DNA from: an uncultured Bacteroidota bacterium
GTDB lineage: Bacteria; Bacteroidota; Bacteroidia; 2-12-FULL-35-15
DNA length: 15,951 nt
Direction: 5' to 3'
Assembly (NCBI GenBank): GCA_903881065.1
Contig: CAIRRW010000255.1
Location: 1-15,951, forward strand
A program made the position numbers and the translations under genes. Below the pieces are notes generated by a model. The model was given only the letters and a program-made list of their open reading frames with translations, was not told the origin of the DNA and made no database searches. Positions 1 through 7,231 of this stretch are shown here, piece by piece (position 1 is the first letter of the stretch; each line of letters starts with the position of its first letter).

Positions 1-453
1 ACAATTACTGCAAACCAAGTTGGTGCTACTTACCAATGGTTAAATTGTACTACAGGCAACTCACCAATTACCGGTGCTACTAGCCAAAGCTATACTGCTA
101 CTGCAAATGGCAGCTATGCTGTAATTGTTACATTGAATGGCTGTTCGGCTACATCGCATTGTGTAACTATTAATAATATGGGTGTAGATGAATGGGCAGA
201 TGCTAATAATGTTGTTATTTATCCTAATCCTGCAACAAGTGAATTACAAATTACAAGTAACAAATATCAAATTACAAGTGTGCAAATAGTTAATGTGCTT
301 GGTGAAGAGGTTATAAAGGAATTGATAATTAATAATGGAAAATTTACAATGGATGTTAGTAGCTTAACCAAGGGGGTTTATTTTGTGAGGATAGCCACTT
401 CGGCAGGCTCAGGGAACGATACAGTAGTGAACAAAAAGATAATAGTGCAATAG
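1..453 (+). CDS. T9SS cargo protein, C-terminal part (5' end outside window)
   Basis: The reading frame is open from the first base of the window to the TAG at 451-453, so only the last 150 residues of a longer gene are seen. The visible part starts in an Ig-like/PKD-like module (GATYQWLNC, SQSYTATANGSYAV) and ends in a T9SS type A sorting domain of about 80 residues, with the typical VVIYPNPATSE, VYFVRI and KKIIVQ motifs. Such domains direct export through the outer membrane by the type IX system and are usually removed or used for surface attachment. It is almost identical to the end of the next gene (bases 1-392 against 2248-2639), but its tail carries a small insertion (ATSAGSGNDT against EDVNRSI). 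An internal ATG at 133 lies inside the Ig-like module and is not the real start. The missing N-terminal part cannot be inferred, though a HYR-repeat protein like its neighbour is likely. Confidence 0.9.
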   Translation, partial: TITANQVGATYQWLNCTTGNSPITGATSQSYTATANGSYAVIVTLNGCSATSHCVTINNMGVDEWADANNVVIYPNPATSELQITSNKYQITSVQIVNVLGEEVIKELIINNGKFTMDVSSLTKGVYFVRIATSAGSGNDTVVNKKIIVQ

Positions 454-459
454 GTTTTC

Positions 460-521
460 ACCACTAAGGCACTTAGAACACTTAGACAAATTAAGCTTAG
501 TGAACTGTGTGCCTTAGTGGT
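460..521. repeat. Intergenic inverted repeat, possible terminator
   Basis: A 13-bp perfect inverted repeat (ACCACTAAGGCAC at 460-472, complement at 509-521) lies 6 bp after the stop of the first gene. It encloses A/T-rich sequence with further CTTAG-containing elements that could pair alternatively. There is no long T-run directly after the stem (it continues as aaaatgaca), so it is a weak intrinsic terminator. It resembles the dispersed palindromic elements common between Bacteroidota genes, judged by general appearance only. Confidence 0.6.
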
Positions 522-569
522 AAAATGACATACAGATTCGGAATTCGGTTCTTAAAACCTGACAAGGTG

Positions 570-665
570 AAAGAAGATAATAAAAGTGGAGTTCAGAACC
601 CACTATAATAAACGAGGTAATAACCAAAAGCCAATACAATAAATTAAATGTGGCGACTACGCAAC
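570..665 (+). promoter_or_regulatory. Conserved 5' leader element, copy A (possible structured RNA)
   Basis: This 96-nt segment ends 7 bp before the start codon of the HYR/glycine-rich gene and recurs at 2728-2822 in front of the propeller gene. The first 45 bases are identical in both copies. Three hairpins can be drawn: GTGG/CCAC with an inner GTT/AAC (586-603), GGT/GCC (616-618 with 630-632), and GCG/CGC (653-655 with 660-662). The differences between copies fall in a linker, in a loop, just outside a stem, or change G-U to G-C. I do not recognise it as a known riboswitch class. It could be a structured leader, a shared promoter region, or simply the edge of a recent duplication. Confidence 0.5.
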
Positions 666-672
666 CAACAAA

Positions 673-2688
673 ATGAGAAAGTTATTACTTATTTTAAACA
701 TCATTTTTATTAGCTTGGATTCAAGTGCTCAATGCCCCACAATTATTTGCCCAACTAATATTTCCGTGAATAATGGTATTGGAACATGTGGAGTAGTTGT
801 AAATTTCACGCCCCCAGTAGGAACAAATCCTTGTGTAAATATCAATAATAAAACCTTTATTTATGCAGGATCCATTCAAAGCTTCACCATACCTGCCGGA
901 GTTTCCAAAATGACTATTACAACCTATGGTGCACAAGGGGGGGATGTCAATAGTCCTGTTGCTTCAGGAGGATTAGGAGCAATTATGTCAGGTACTTTTG
1001 CTGCTACTTCTGGAAATGTTTTAAATATATTAGTCGGTGGCAAGGCAGCTACAGGAGGCTATGGTGCTGGCGGTGGCGGCGGCACTTTTGTTTGGGATTC
1101 AACTAATAACAACACATTACTTATCGCTTCGGGCGGCGGCGGCGGAGCATGTTATGGAAATGGAAGCGGCGTAAATGGGGCAAATGCTTCAACAGGTATA
1201 AATGGCACCAGCGGTCCTGCAAATTACGGCGGCGGCGGAATAGCTGGCAGTGGGGCAACGATTCCTTCTGTAAATGGATATGCAGGAGGTGGAGCAGGTT
1301 GGCTTACTAATGGAGCAAATGGAGGAGGAACAGGCTGTACGATAGGATATGGAGGAACAACACCATTATTAGGTGGAGCAGGAGGAGCTAGTAGTGGTGG
1401 CACTACCGCAGGAGGTTATGGCGGCGGCGGCGGTGGTGGTGGTTGGTGTAATTTAGTTGGTGCAGGCGGTGGCGGCGGTTATAGTGGCGGTGGTGCAGGC
1501 GGTGCGGTAAGTAGTGGTGGACCTTTCGATGGTGGCGGCGGTGGCGGTTCTTTTAATGTAGGAAGTAATCAGATTGACAGTATAGGTAATACAGGTGATG
1601 GCAAGGTAATAATATCGTGGAGCGTAGATGCAATAACAACTTTAGTTGCAGGTTTTTCAAGCGGTTCAACATTCCCAGTTGGTGCAACTACTGTAACTTA
1701 TTCCGTAGCTGATTCGGCAGGTAATACCTCTACTTGTTCATTTACCGTTACTGTAAATGATTCTATTAATCCAACAATAACAGCACCTGCAAATGTTAAT
1801 GCAACAACAAATTCGGGATGTACCGCAACAGGAGTAAATTTAGGAACAGCTATAGCAGCAGATAATTGTTCTGTAGCAAGTATTATTAATGATGCGCCTA
1901 TTGCATTTCCGATTGGCAATACAACAGTAACTTGGACGGTTACAGATGGAAATGGAAACATAGCAACGACAACTCAAACCGTAACTGTAACAGATACGGT
2001 TAATCCAACCATTACAGCACCTGCAAATGTAACTGAATGTAATGGTACAGCAATTGTATTAGGAACACCTACAACAGCAGATAATTGCACGGTAGCAAAT
2101 GTTACCAACAATGCACCTGTAACATTTCCAGTAGGAACAACAACGGTAGTATGGACGGTAACTGATGGAAACGGGAATACTGCAACTGCTAGCCAAACTG
2201 TAACCTTAGAGCCAGCAATAGATTCAACTACTTCTACAAGTTCAATAACAATTACTGCGCACCAAGCTGGTGCTACGTATCAATGGTTAAACTGTACTAC
2301 AGGCAACTCACCAATTACTGGTGCTACCAGCCAAAGCTATACTGCTACTGCAAATGGAAGCTATGCTGTAATTGTTACGTTAAATGGCTGTTCGGCTACT
2401 TCCGCTTGTGTAACTATTAATAATATGGGTGTGGATGAATGGGCAGATAATAATAGTGTAGTTATTTATCCCAACCCTGCAACAAGTGAAATACAAATTA
2501 CAAGTAACAAATTTAATATTACTAGTGTACAAATTGTTAATGTACTTGGTGAGGAGGTTATAAAGGAATTGATAATTAATAATGAAAAATTGACAATGGA
2601 TGTTAGTAGTTTAACCAAGGGAGTTTATTTTGTGAGGATAGAAGATGTGAATAGAAGTATTGTAAACAAAAAGATAATAATAGAATAA
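673..2688 (+). CDS. Secreted HYR / glycine-rich repeat protein with T9SS sorting domain
   Basis: This is a 671-residue surface or secreted protein, probably adhesive or structural; no catalytic motif is seen. Residues 1-20 form a signal peptide ending SSAQ. Residues 21-57 look like the first half of a HYR (hyalin) domain (CPTIICPTNISV, GTCGVVVNFTPP) and about 320-362 like its second half (GSTFPVGATTVTYSVADSAGN, CSFTVTV). Between them, about 58-317, lies a glycine-rich domain that starts FTIPAGVSKMTITTYGAQGG and ends DGKVIISW, with many runs of four to eight glycines written largely as GGC/GGT repeats. Two further HYR-like repeats follow (about 366-447 and 448-527), then an Ig-like module (about 540-600) and a type A sorting domain (last 75 or so residues: VVIYPNPATSE, KGVYFVRI, KKIIIE). 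The ATG at 673 is chosen because it directly gives the signal peptide. The gene sits between two other sorting-domain genes and shares its 3' end with the upstream one. Confidence 0.93.
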   Translation: MRKLLLILNIIFISLDSSAQCPTIICPTNISVNNGIGTCGVVVNFTPPVGTNPCVNINNKTFIYAGSIQSFTIPAGVSKMTITTYGAQGGDVNSPVASGGLGAIMSGTFAATSGNVLNILVGGKAATGGYGAGGGGGTFVWDSTNNNTLLIASGGGGGACYGNGSGVNGANASTGINGTSGPANYGGGGIAGSGATIPSVNGYAGGGAGWLTNGANGGGTGCTIGYGGTTPLLGGAGGASSGGTTAGGYGGGGGGGGWCNLVGAGGGGGYSGGGAGGAVSSGGPFDGGGGGGSFNVGSNQIDSIGNTGDGKVIISWSVDAITTLVAGFSSGSTFPVGATTVTYSVADSAGNTSTCSFTVTVNDSINPTITAPANVNATTNSGCTATGVNLGTAIAADNCSVASIINDAPIAFPIGNTTVTWTVTDGNGNIATTTQTVTVTDTVNPTITAPANVTECNGTAIVLGTPTTADNCTVANVTNNAPVTFPVGTTTVVWTVTDGNGNTATASQTVTLEPAIDSTTSTSSITITAHQAGATYQWLNCTTGNSPITGATSQSYTATANGSYAVIVTLNGCSATSACVTINNMGVDEWADNNSVVIYPNPATSEIQITSNKFNITSVQIVNVLGEEVIKELIINNEKLTMDVSSLTKGVYFVRIEDVNRSIVNKKIIIE

Positions 2689-2692
2689 GACA

Positions 2693-2729
2693 TTAAACGT
2701 GTCAGGTTTCTAAAACCTGACACGTTTAA
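2693..2729. terminator. 17-bp perfect hairpin after the HYR gene
   Basis: A perfect 17-bp inverted repeat (2693-2709 and 2713-2729) with a 3-nt CTA loop begins 5 bp after the stop codon. The core is GTCAGGTTT/AAACCTGAC. It could stop transcription of the upstream gene, but there is no T-tract after the stem: the sequence runs straight into the conserved leader of the next gene. A degenerate partial copy (ttaaaacctgaca, near 552-563) stands at the same place before copy A of the leader. An intergenic palindromic repeat is an equally good description. Confidence 0.6.
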
Positions 2730-2822
2730 AGAAGATAATAAAAGTGGAGTTCAGAACCCACTATAATAAACGGGGCAATAACCAAAAGCCAATATATTTA
2801 ACTAATGTGGCGCCTACGCAAC
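2728..2822 (+). promoter_or_regulatory. Conserved 5' leader element, copy B
   Basis: Second copy of the element at 570-665, ending 7 bp before the ATG of the propeller gene. It keeps the GTGG/CCAC hairpin unchanged. It has GGC in place of GGT opposite GCC, turning a G-U pair into G-C, and a changed base in the loop of the GCG/CGC hairpin. An A/T-rich linker of about ten bases differs freely and by one base in length. Its position relative to the start codon is the same in both copies, which suggests a role in transcription or translation of these cargo genes, but a recent duplication could also explain it. Confidence 0.5.
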
Positions 2823-2829
2823 AAAACAG

Positions 2830-4071
2830 ATGAACAAAAACAAATACAACAAAATGATGCTTTTCGTCCTTATGGTAACAGGGTTATTTATTTCGAACTC
2901 GTATGCACAAACGGCCTACATTACTAATAGAGCAGACAGTACAATTTCAGTTATTAATGTTGCAACTGATGCAGTAATAACTACAATTAGGATCGGGACA
3001 GATTTCCCACGTGGGGTATCTGTAAGCCCTGATGGCAGTAAGGTATATGTTACAAATTATTATTCAAATACTGTAAGTGTAATTAATACTTCAACTAATA
3101 ATATTGACAATACAATTTATGTTGGTCTTGAGCCTAATGGAATTTGTGTAACTCCTGATGGAAATAATATTTATGTTGCCCAAGGTAATAATTACGTAAA
3201 TGTGATTGATGCTGCTTCAAATGCAGTATATGCAGGAATTCCAAAAGGTACTGACGGTGTTGCGATTTCGCCTAATGGCAGTAAAGTTTATGTTTCTGTT
3301 GGGTTAGAAAACAAGGTGATAAGAATTAATACGTCAACCAATTTATTAATGGATTCGGTTAATGTTAAAAAATATCCACAAGGATTAGCAGTTACACCAG
3401 ATGGAAGTAAACTTTATGTAGCAAATAGAAATAGTGATACAGTTTGTGTAATAAACACTGCAACAAATACAATTTCGGCATATGTACCTGTAGGTTCAAA
3501 ACCACAAGGTATTGCTATTAGCCCTGACGGTAGTAAAGTGTATGTTACTAATTTTAATGGAGCTTCAGTAAGTGTTATTAATACGTCCTCGAATACAGTC
3601 TCCACAACAATTCCTGTTGGAAATGGTCCTTGGGGAATTTCAGTAACACCAGATGGTACTAAAGTATATGTAGTAAATTTTTATTCAAATTCCGTTAGTG
3701 TAATAAATGCAGCAACAAATACAGTTTCTACTACAATACCAGTACATGGGCACCCATGCTCCTTCGGAAATTTTATTTCATCTCATGCTCAAAGTACAAT
3801 TGGAATTGCTACAAATGGCATTGAATTAGGAACTATAAATATTTATCCAAACCCAACCACTTCACAAACCACCATTTCATTTTCTTCCGAACAAACAAAC
3901 ACAACAATAAAAGTAATGGATGTAACAGGGAGAATGGTTAATGATAAATGGTTAAAGGTTAATGGAAAAAGTGCAACGCTTGATATGAGTGGTTATGCAA
4001 AGGGAGTTTATTTTGTGCACATAACTGATGCAAATAAAAATGTAGTGAATAAAAAGATTGTGGTAGAGTAA
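2830..4071 (+). CDS. Secreted YVTN-type seven-bladed beta-propeller protein with T9SS sorting domain
   Basis: The 413-residue product has a signal peptide (about residues 1-27, hydrophobic MMLFVLMVTGLFI, ending SYAQ). Seven repeats of about 40 residues follow, up to about residue 312, each with the pattern KVYVTN...VSVINT.TN.V..TI.VG..P.GI.V.PDG. This is the YVTN/PD40-like propeller seen in archaeal surface-layer proteins and in bacterial secreted 40-residue repeat proteins. The third repeat is slightly shorter and the seventh is degenerate (HGHPCSFGNF), as expected at the closing blade. The last 80 residues are a type A sorting domain (INIYPNPTTSQTTISF, VYFVHI, KKIVVE). The protein should therefore be exported by T9SS and stay on the surface or be released; a binding or scaffold role is likely and an enzymatic one not indicated. 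Start at 2830 follows the conserved leader; an alternative Met at residue 9 would also leave a signal peptide. Confidence 0.93.
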   Translation: MNKNKYNKMMLFVLMVTGLFISNSYAQTAYITNRADSTISVINVATDAVITTIRIGTDFPRGVSVSPDGSKVYVTNYYSNTVSVINTSTNNIDNTIYVGLEPNGICVTPDGNNIYVAQGNNYVNVIDAASNAVYAGIPKGTDGVAISPNGSKVYVSVGLENKVIRINTSTNLLMDSVNVKKYPQGLAVTPDGSKLYVANRNSDTVCVINTATNTISAYVPVGSKPQGIAISPDGSKVYVTNFNGASVSVINTSSNTVSTTIPVGNGPWGISVTPDGTKVYVVNFYSNSVSVINAATNTVSTTIPVHGHPCSFGNFISSHAQSTIGIATNGIELGTINIYPNPTTSQTTISFSSEQTNTTIKVMDVTGRMVNDKWLKVNGKSATLDMSGYAKGVYFVHITDANKNVVNKKIVVE

Positions 4072-4094
4072 AGACAAATCAATCGGTTTAGAAA

Positions 4095-4132
4095 TAAAAA
4101 AGCCTCTTACAAAAATGTAAGAGGCTTTTTTA
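4095..4132. terminator. Bidirectional Rho-independent terminator
   Basis: A 16-bp perfect stem (TAAAAAAGCCTCTTAC at 4095-4110 with its complement at 4117-4132) encloses the loop AAAAAT. The GC-rich core GCCTC/GAGGC is flanked by six A on one side and six T on the other, so it works as an intrinsic terminator on either strand. It lies between the convergent propeller gene (plus) and metalloprotease gene (minus) and should end both. Confidence 0.93.
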
Positions 4133-4158
4133 TTCTATCAGAAGGTGAAAGTATACGC

Positions 4159-6282
4159 TTATTTTACAATTAACTTTTTGCTGAAGTTTTGTCCGGCAAT
4201 ATTAAGAGTAACAAAATAAATTCCTGATGAAAGTTTAGTGGTTTGGTTCAAGGTATACTGGTGTTCGCCGGCTGGCAGATCACCGTTATATACCGAAGTA
4301 ATTTCGCGCCCTACTACATCAAATACTTTAAGTGAAACTTTCTGTTTATCAATCAAATTAAAATTGATGTTGGTAATTTCCTCTGCCGGATTTGGATATA
4401 CATTAAAGTTAAGATTGCTTGTTAATTCATCCACTCCTAATGGTGTTCCCTTAATATTAATATCATCAATATAAATAGTATTACCACCTCCGCTTGTAAA
4501 TACAAACTTGAAAAACAAATCAGTATTGGTAGCATACGAACTCAAACTAACCGTTTGAGTAACCCATTGACTTGATGTGGGAACAAAAGTTCCTGTATTT
4601 ACTGGAGCAGTAGCTAACATAGTACCAGTAATCGCCTTACGGATAATCCATGATTTACCACAAGTAGAAGAAACATAAATAGCCAATTTATCAGCATCGG
4701 CTGAAGTACGTTGGGCATAAGCAACTTTAAAAGTCAATGCCGGATTAATACCTGTGATAGCCGCCATATTAATGGATGGGCTAATTAACTCATCCACATT
4801 ACCACTTTGAGCAGCAGTATTGGTAAGCATGGCTGATTTAGTACCTGAAGAACTCGCTGATGCCGTTTGCACCCAAGTATTAGCTCCGGGAGCTTCGTTA
4901 TTTACCTGCCAATCGGTATTAGGAATAGCGGAAGTTTCGAAACCTTCGGAATAAATTGAATTGCTATAAACCGCTGTTGAAGGATTAACCCTGATATAAC
5001 TTGTTTTGCTTGCACTTACGGTACCCGAAGTATTGGAGACGCTTAATGACACATTAAATAAGCCCGGTGTATTGTAGGTTACCGTTGGCATAGAATCGGT
5101 AGAAGTAGCAGGTGTACCATTTTGAAACGTCCAGTTCCATGAAGTAGGATGTCCGTTCCATGATAAGTCGGTAAACTTAACACTGTCGCCTTGACAAAGA
5201 ATATTATTATAAACATTATTCGTTTCGAAATTAGCTTGACATAATACAGCCGGGGCAGTAATACCTGTTGCCGTAAGATTGGCTGCCGACCACAATGTAC
5301 TTCTTGATCCCATTGAACTTGTTGCCGCTGAACGCATACGTGTTCTTTGTCCGGCAGTAAACATGTTGGAACAATAAGAATATTCCATATAATTCTGCAC
5401 ATTTTCAATAATCGGAGGAACACAAGTAGCATCAGTAAGATTACAGGTTGTATGCCCTTTTGTAACTGGTGTATCTGAAACTTGATCCCCATTGATTGGG
5501 TCGGTACCACAAGCAACACCTGGATTATTTGTATTTCCCCATGTATGTGCCAGATTAAAGTAGTGTCCGATTTCATGCGTTAATGCACGTGAAGTAGCAG
5601 TACTTCCTGTACCTATGCTTCCAATGTAATTTGATAAAATTAACACTCCATCATTAGCAGCACTTGTTGAACCGGGATAATAAGCATATCCGGCCACACC
5701 GGCAGTACCAATAGTTTTAACTGTCCAAACATTTAAATATTTAGAAGACGGCCAATCATTAAGCTTCGAATTATCATCAGCACTGTTAGTTAAAGTAGAT
5801 GTTACACGGTCAATTCCGTTAGTGCAATTTCCGTTCGGATCTTTTTTTGCCAACGCAAATTGAATTTGTACATTGGAAGCAATACTTCTAAAAGAAGCAA
5901 CAATATTGGCTGTATCCGGATTAAGCTTAGCATAATCTCTGTTCAAAATCCTTACCTCATCAAATATCTGAGCATCGGAAATATTTTCAGTTCCTCCTTC
6001 ATTTATAACGTGAAAAACTATAGGAATAGTATAAATAACAGCTGCCGCCCTATTCTCATCCTTGTATCCGTTAGGAAAAGCCTGTTGGTCAATGGCTGCT
6101 AATCTGGCTTGCTCCTGAAGATATTGCTGCATCAATTGAGGATTTGCCGCCAATGATTTACGTACCATTTCATCGGTTCCACACGTAAGATATCCGCCTT
6201 GAGCTTTAGTAATTTGAGCTGAAATCACTATTGCAAGCAATGTGCAGATAATTGCAGTTTTAAGTTGTAACCTGTTTTTCAT
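4159..6282 (-). CDS. Secreted M43 (cytophagalysin/pappalysin-like) zinc metalloprotease with T9SS sorting domain
   Basis: This is a 707-residue secreted endopeptidase of the metzincin group. Residues 1-28 are a signal peptide ending TKAQ, followed by a propeptide-like region to about residue 80. The catalytic domain (about 84-330) contains HEIGHYFNLAH at 236-246, with three zinc-binding histidines (236, 240, 246) and the catalytic Glu237, then W248. It also carries the conserved DxxSDTP region (near 265-272) and the Met-turn NYMEYS with Met299, followed by CSNMFTAGQRTRM, typical of M43. A PKD domain (about 348-434: CQGDSVKFTD, WNWTFQNG, YNTPGLFNVSL) and a MAM-like beta-sandwich (about 440-612) precede the type A sorting domain (about 620-707: FNVYPNPAEE, GIYFVTL, KKLIVK). 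It is likely a surface or extracellular enzyme for protein degradation or maturation. It stands alone on its strand, separated by a terminator on one side and 277 bp on the other. Confidence 0.95.
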   Translation of the reverse strand: MKNRLQLKTAIICTLLAIVISAQITKAQGGYLTCGTDEMVRKSLAANPQLMQQYLQEQARLAAIDQQAFPNGYKDENRAAAVIYTIPIVFHVINEGGTENISDAQIFDEVRILNRDYAKLNPDTANIVASFRSIASNVQIQFALAKKDPNGNCTNGIDRVTSTLTNSADDNSKLNDWPSSKYLNVWTVKTIGTAGVAGYAYYPGSTSAANDGVLILSNYIGSIGTGSTATSRALTHEIGHYFNLAHTWGNTNNPGVACGTDPINGDQVSDTPVTKGHTTCNLTDATCVPPIIENVQNYMEYSYCSNMFTAGQRTRMRSAATSSMGSRSTLWSAANLTATGITAPAVLCQANFETNNVYNNILCQGDSVKFTDLSWNGHPTSWNWTFQNGTPATSTDSMPTVTYNTPGLFNVSLSVSNTSGTVSASKTSYIRVNPSTAVYSNSIYSEGFETSAIPNTDWQVNNEAPGANTWVQTASASSSGTKSAMLTNTAAQSGNVDELISPSINMAAITGINPALTFKVAYAQRTSADADKLAIYVSSTCGKSWIIRKAITGTMLATAPVNTGTFVPTSSQWVTQTVSLSSYATNTDLFFKFVFTSGGGNTIYIDDINIKGTPLGVDELTSNLNFNVYPNPAEEITNINFNLIDKQKVSLKVFDVVGREITSVYNGDLPAGEHQYTLNQTTKLSSGIYFVTLNIAGQNFSKKLIVK

Positions 6283-6559
6283 TTGTATTTAAATTAAATT
6301 AAAGTCTAAAATTAGTAATTAATTAATTGCCCATAATTAATAAAAGAATAACTGCGTGTATGTGGTTTTCTGCATCAAGAAGTTTAATTTAATTTCCTCC
6401 TTTTATTTTGGGAAGTCGAAAATAGTAAATATAACAGCTTCAACAATATAATTATAGTCCTATTTGTATTATATTCGATAGAATAAACAAAAATTGAGGT
6501 GTACTCTCTTTCCTGTTTTTATAGCTAAAGTTAATACGAAACCAATGCTTTCAGACACA
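6283..6559. other. Non-coding intergenic stretch
   Basis: A/T-rich spacer between the end of mnmD and the start of the metalloprotease gene, both on the minus strand; it should hold the protease promoter. I see no full TAnnTTTG element on the minus strand and no convincing terminator after mnmD. An AAAGGAGG motif on the minus strand (6396-6403) precedes only a 12-codon frame and is probably chance. Confidence 0.6.
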
Positions 6560-7231
6560 CTACAATTTCTTGTTTCCCCTTACCATTTCGCGTTTTCCGG
6601 GAGGGCCAGGTAAAGATTCAACTTCAAATCCTACCTTCTTCAGGGTGCGCTTCACCTCCCCTTTTGCACAATACGTTACAAGGCTACCGTTAGGTTTTAA
6701 TACCGAAAATAATTTAGCGAAAACTTCTTCCGTCCACATTTCCGGTTGAACATTTGGAGCAAAGGCATCAAAATAGATAAGATTATAGCTCCCGACAAAT
6801 CCAATTTGCTGCAACGTATTCTTTAATTTATGAAGATTATAGTGGGGTGAGATAGCGATGCTCTTTTCCCATTCGCAGGTATGAATTGTTGTAAATATTT
6901 CTTTTGGATTTTCACCACCAACACAATCAGCGTAGTTCAACTTGTTTACTATCTCCATATCCAATGGATAAGCTTCGAGCGTAGTATAGTTAACATTCAA
7001 ATTTAACTTCTCTGTTTCCAGATAAGTAAGTAAAGCATTGAGGCCGGTTCCAAATCCAATTTCAAGAATATTGATACAATCTAAAATTGTAGAAACATGT
7101 TTCAATCCTGAGTCAATATAAACGTGTTTGCTTTCCTGTATTGCACCATGGGTAGAATGATAATGTTCGTTTAAATCCTTTACGTATAAAGAATCTGAAC
7201 CATCTTCCGTTTTAATTATCGAAATATTCAT
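6560..7231 (-). CDS. mnmD: tRNA 5-aminomethyl-2-thiouridine methyltransferase, stand-alone MnmD
   Basis: The 223-residue product matches the methyltransferase half of MnmC (Methyltransf_30/DUF752). This enzyme uses S-adenosylmethionine to convert the 5-aminomethyl group on U34 of certain tRNAs to the methylaminomethyl form. Visible motifs are the SAM-binding loop EIGFGTGLNALL (57-68), the acidic EAY at 86-88, the catalytic-region YFDAFAPNVQPEMW (153-166), TYCAKGEVKR (186-195) and the C-terminal PGPPGKREM (208-216), all hallmark positions of the family. The FAD-dependent oxidase half of E. coli MnmC is absent, so this is the single-domain MnmD form found in many bacteria. The start codon directly abuts the stop of the upstream gene (TAAATG), so translation is probably coupled. 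It is the last gene of a probable three-gene unit with the membrane sulfatase-fold protein and the OmpA-family protein; the functional link to them is not obvious. Confidence 0.9.
   Translation of the reverse strand: MNISIIKTEDGSDSLYVKDLNEHYHSTHGAIQESKHVYIDSGLKHVSTILDCINILEIGFGTGLNALLTYLETEKLNLNVNYTTLEAYPLDMEIVNKLNYADCVGGENPKEIFTTIHTCEWEKSIAISPHYNLHKLKNTLQQIGFVGSYNLIYFDAFAPNVQPEMWTEEVFAKLFSVLKPNGSLVTYCAKGEVKRTLKKVGFEVESLPGPPGKREMVRGNKKL

Noticed and set aside
570..665. Known riboswitch in the conserved leader
   Set aside because: I could not match the hairpins or conserved bases to any class I know, so it is described only as a conserved leader.
5079..5576. 165-codon minus-strand frame inside the metalloprotease gene
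   Set aside because: Out-of-frame shadow of the catalytic region; low-quality composition and no domain.
6320..6403. AAAGGAGG with a 12-codon frame on the minus strand as a leader peptide
   Set aside because: The ATG is about 20 bases from the motif, the peptide has no regulatory features, and Shine-Dalgarno use is weak in this phylum.
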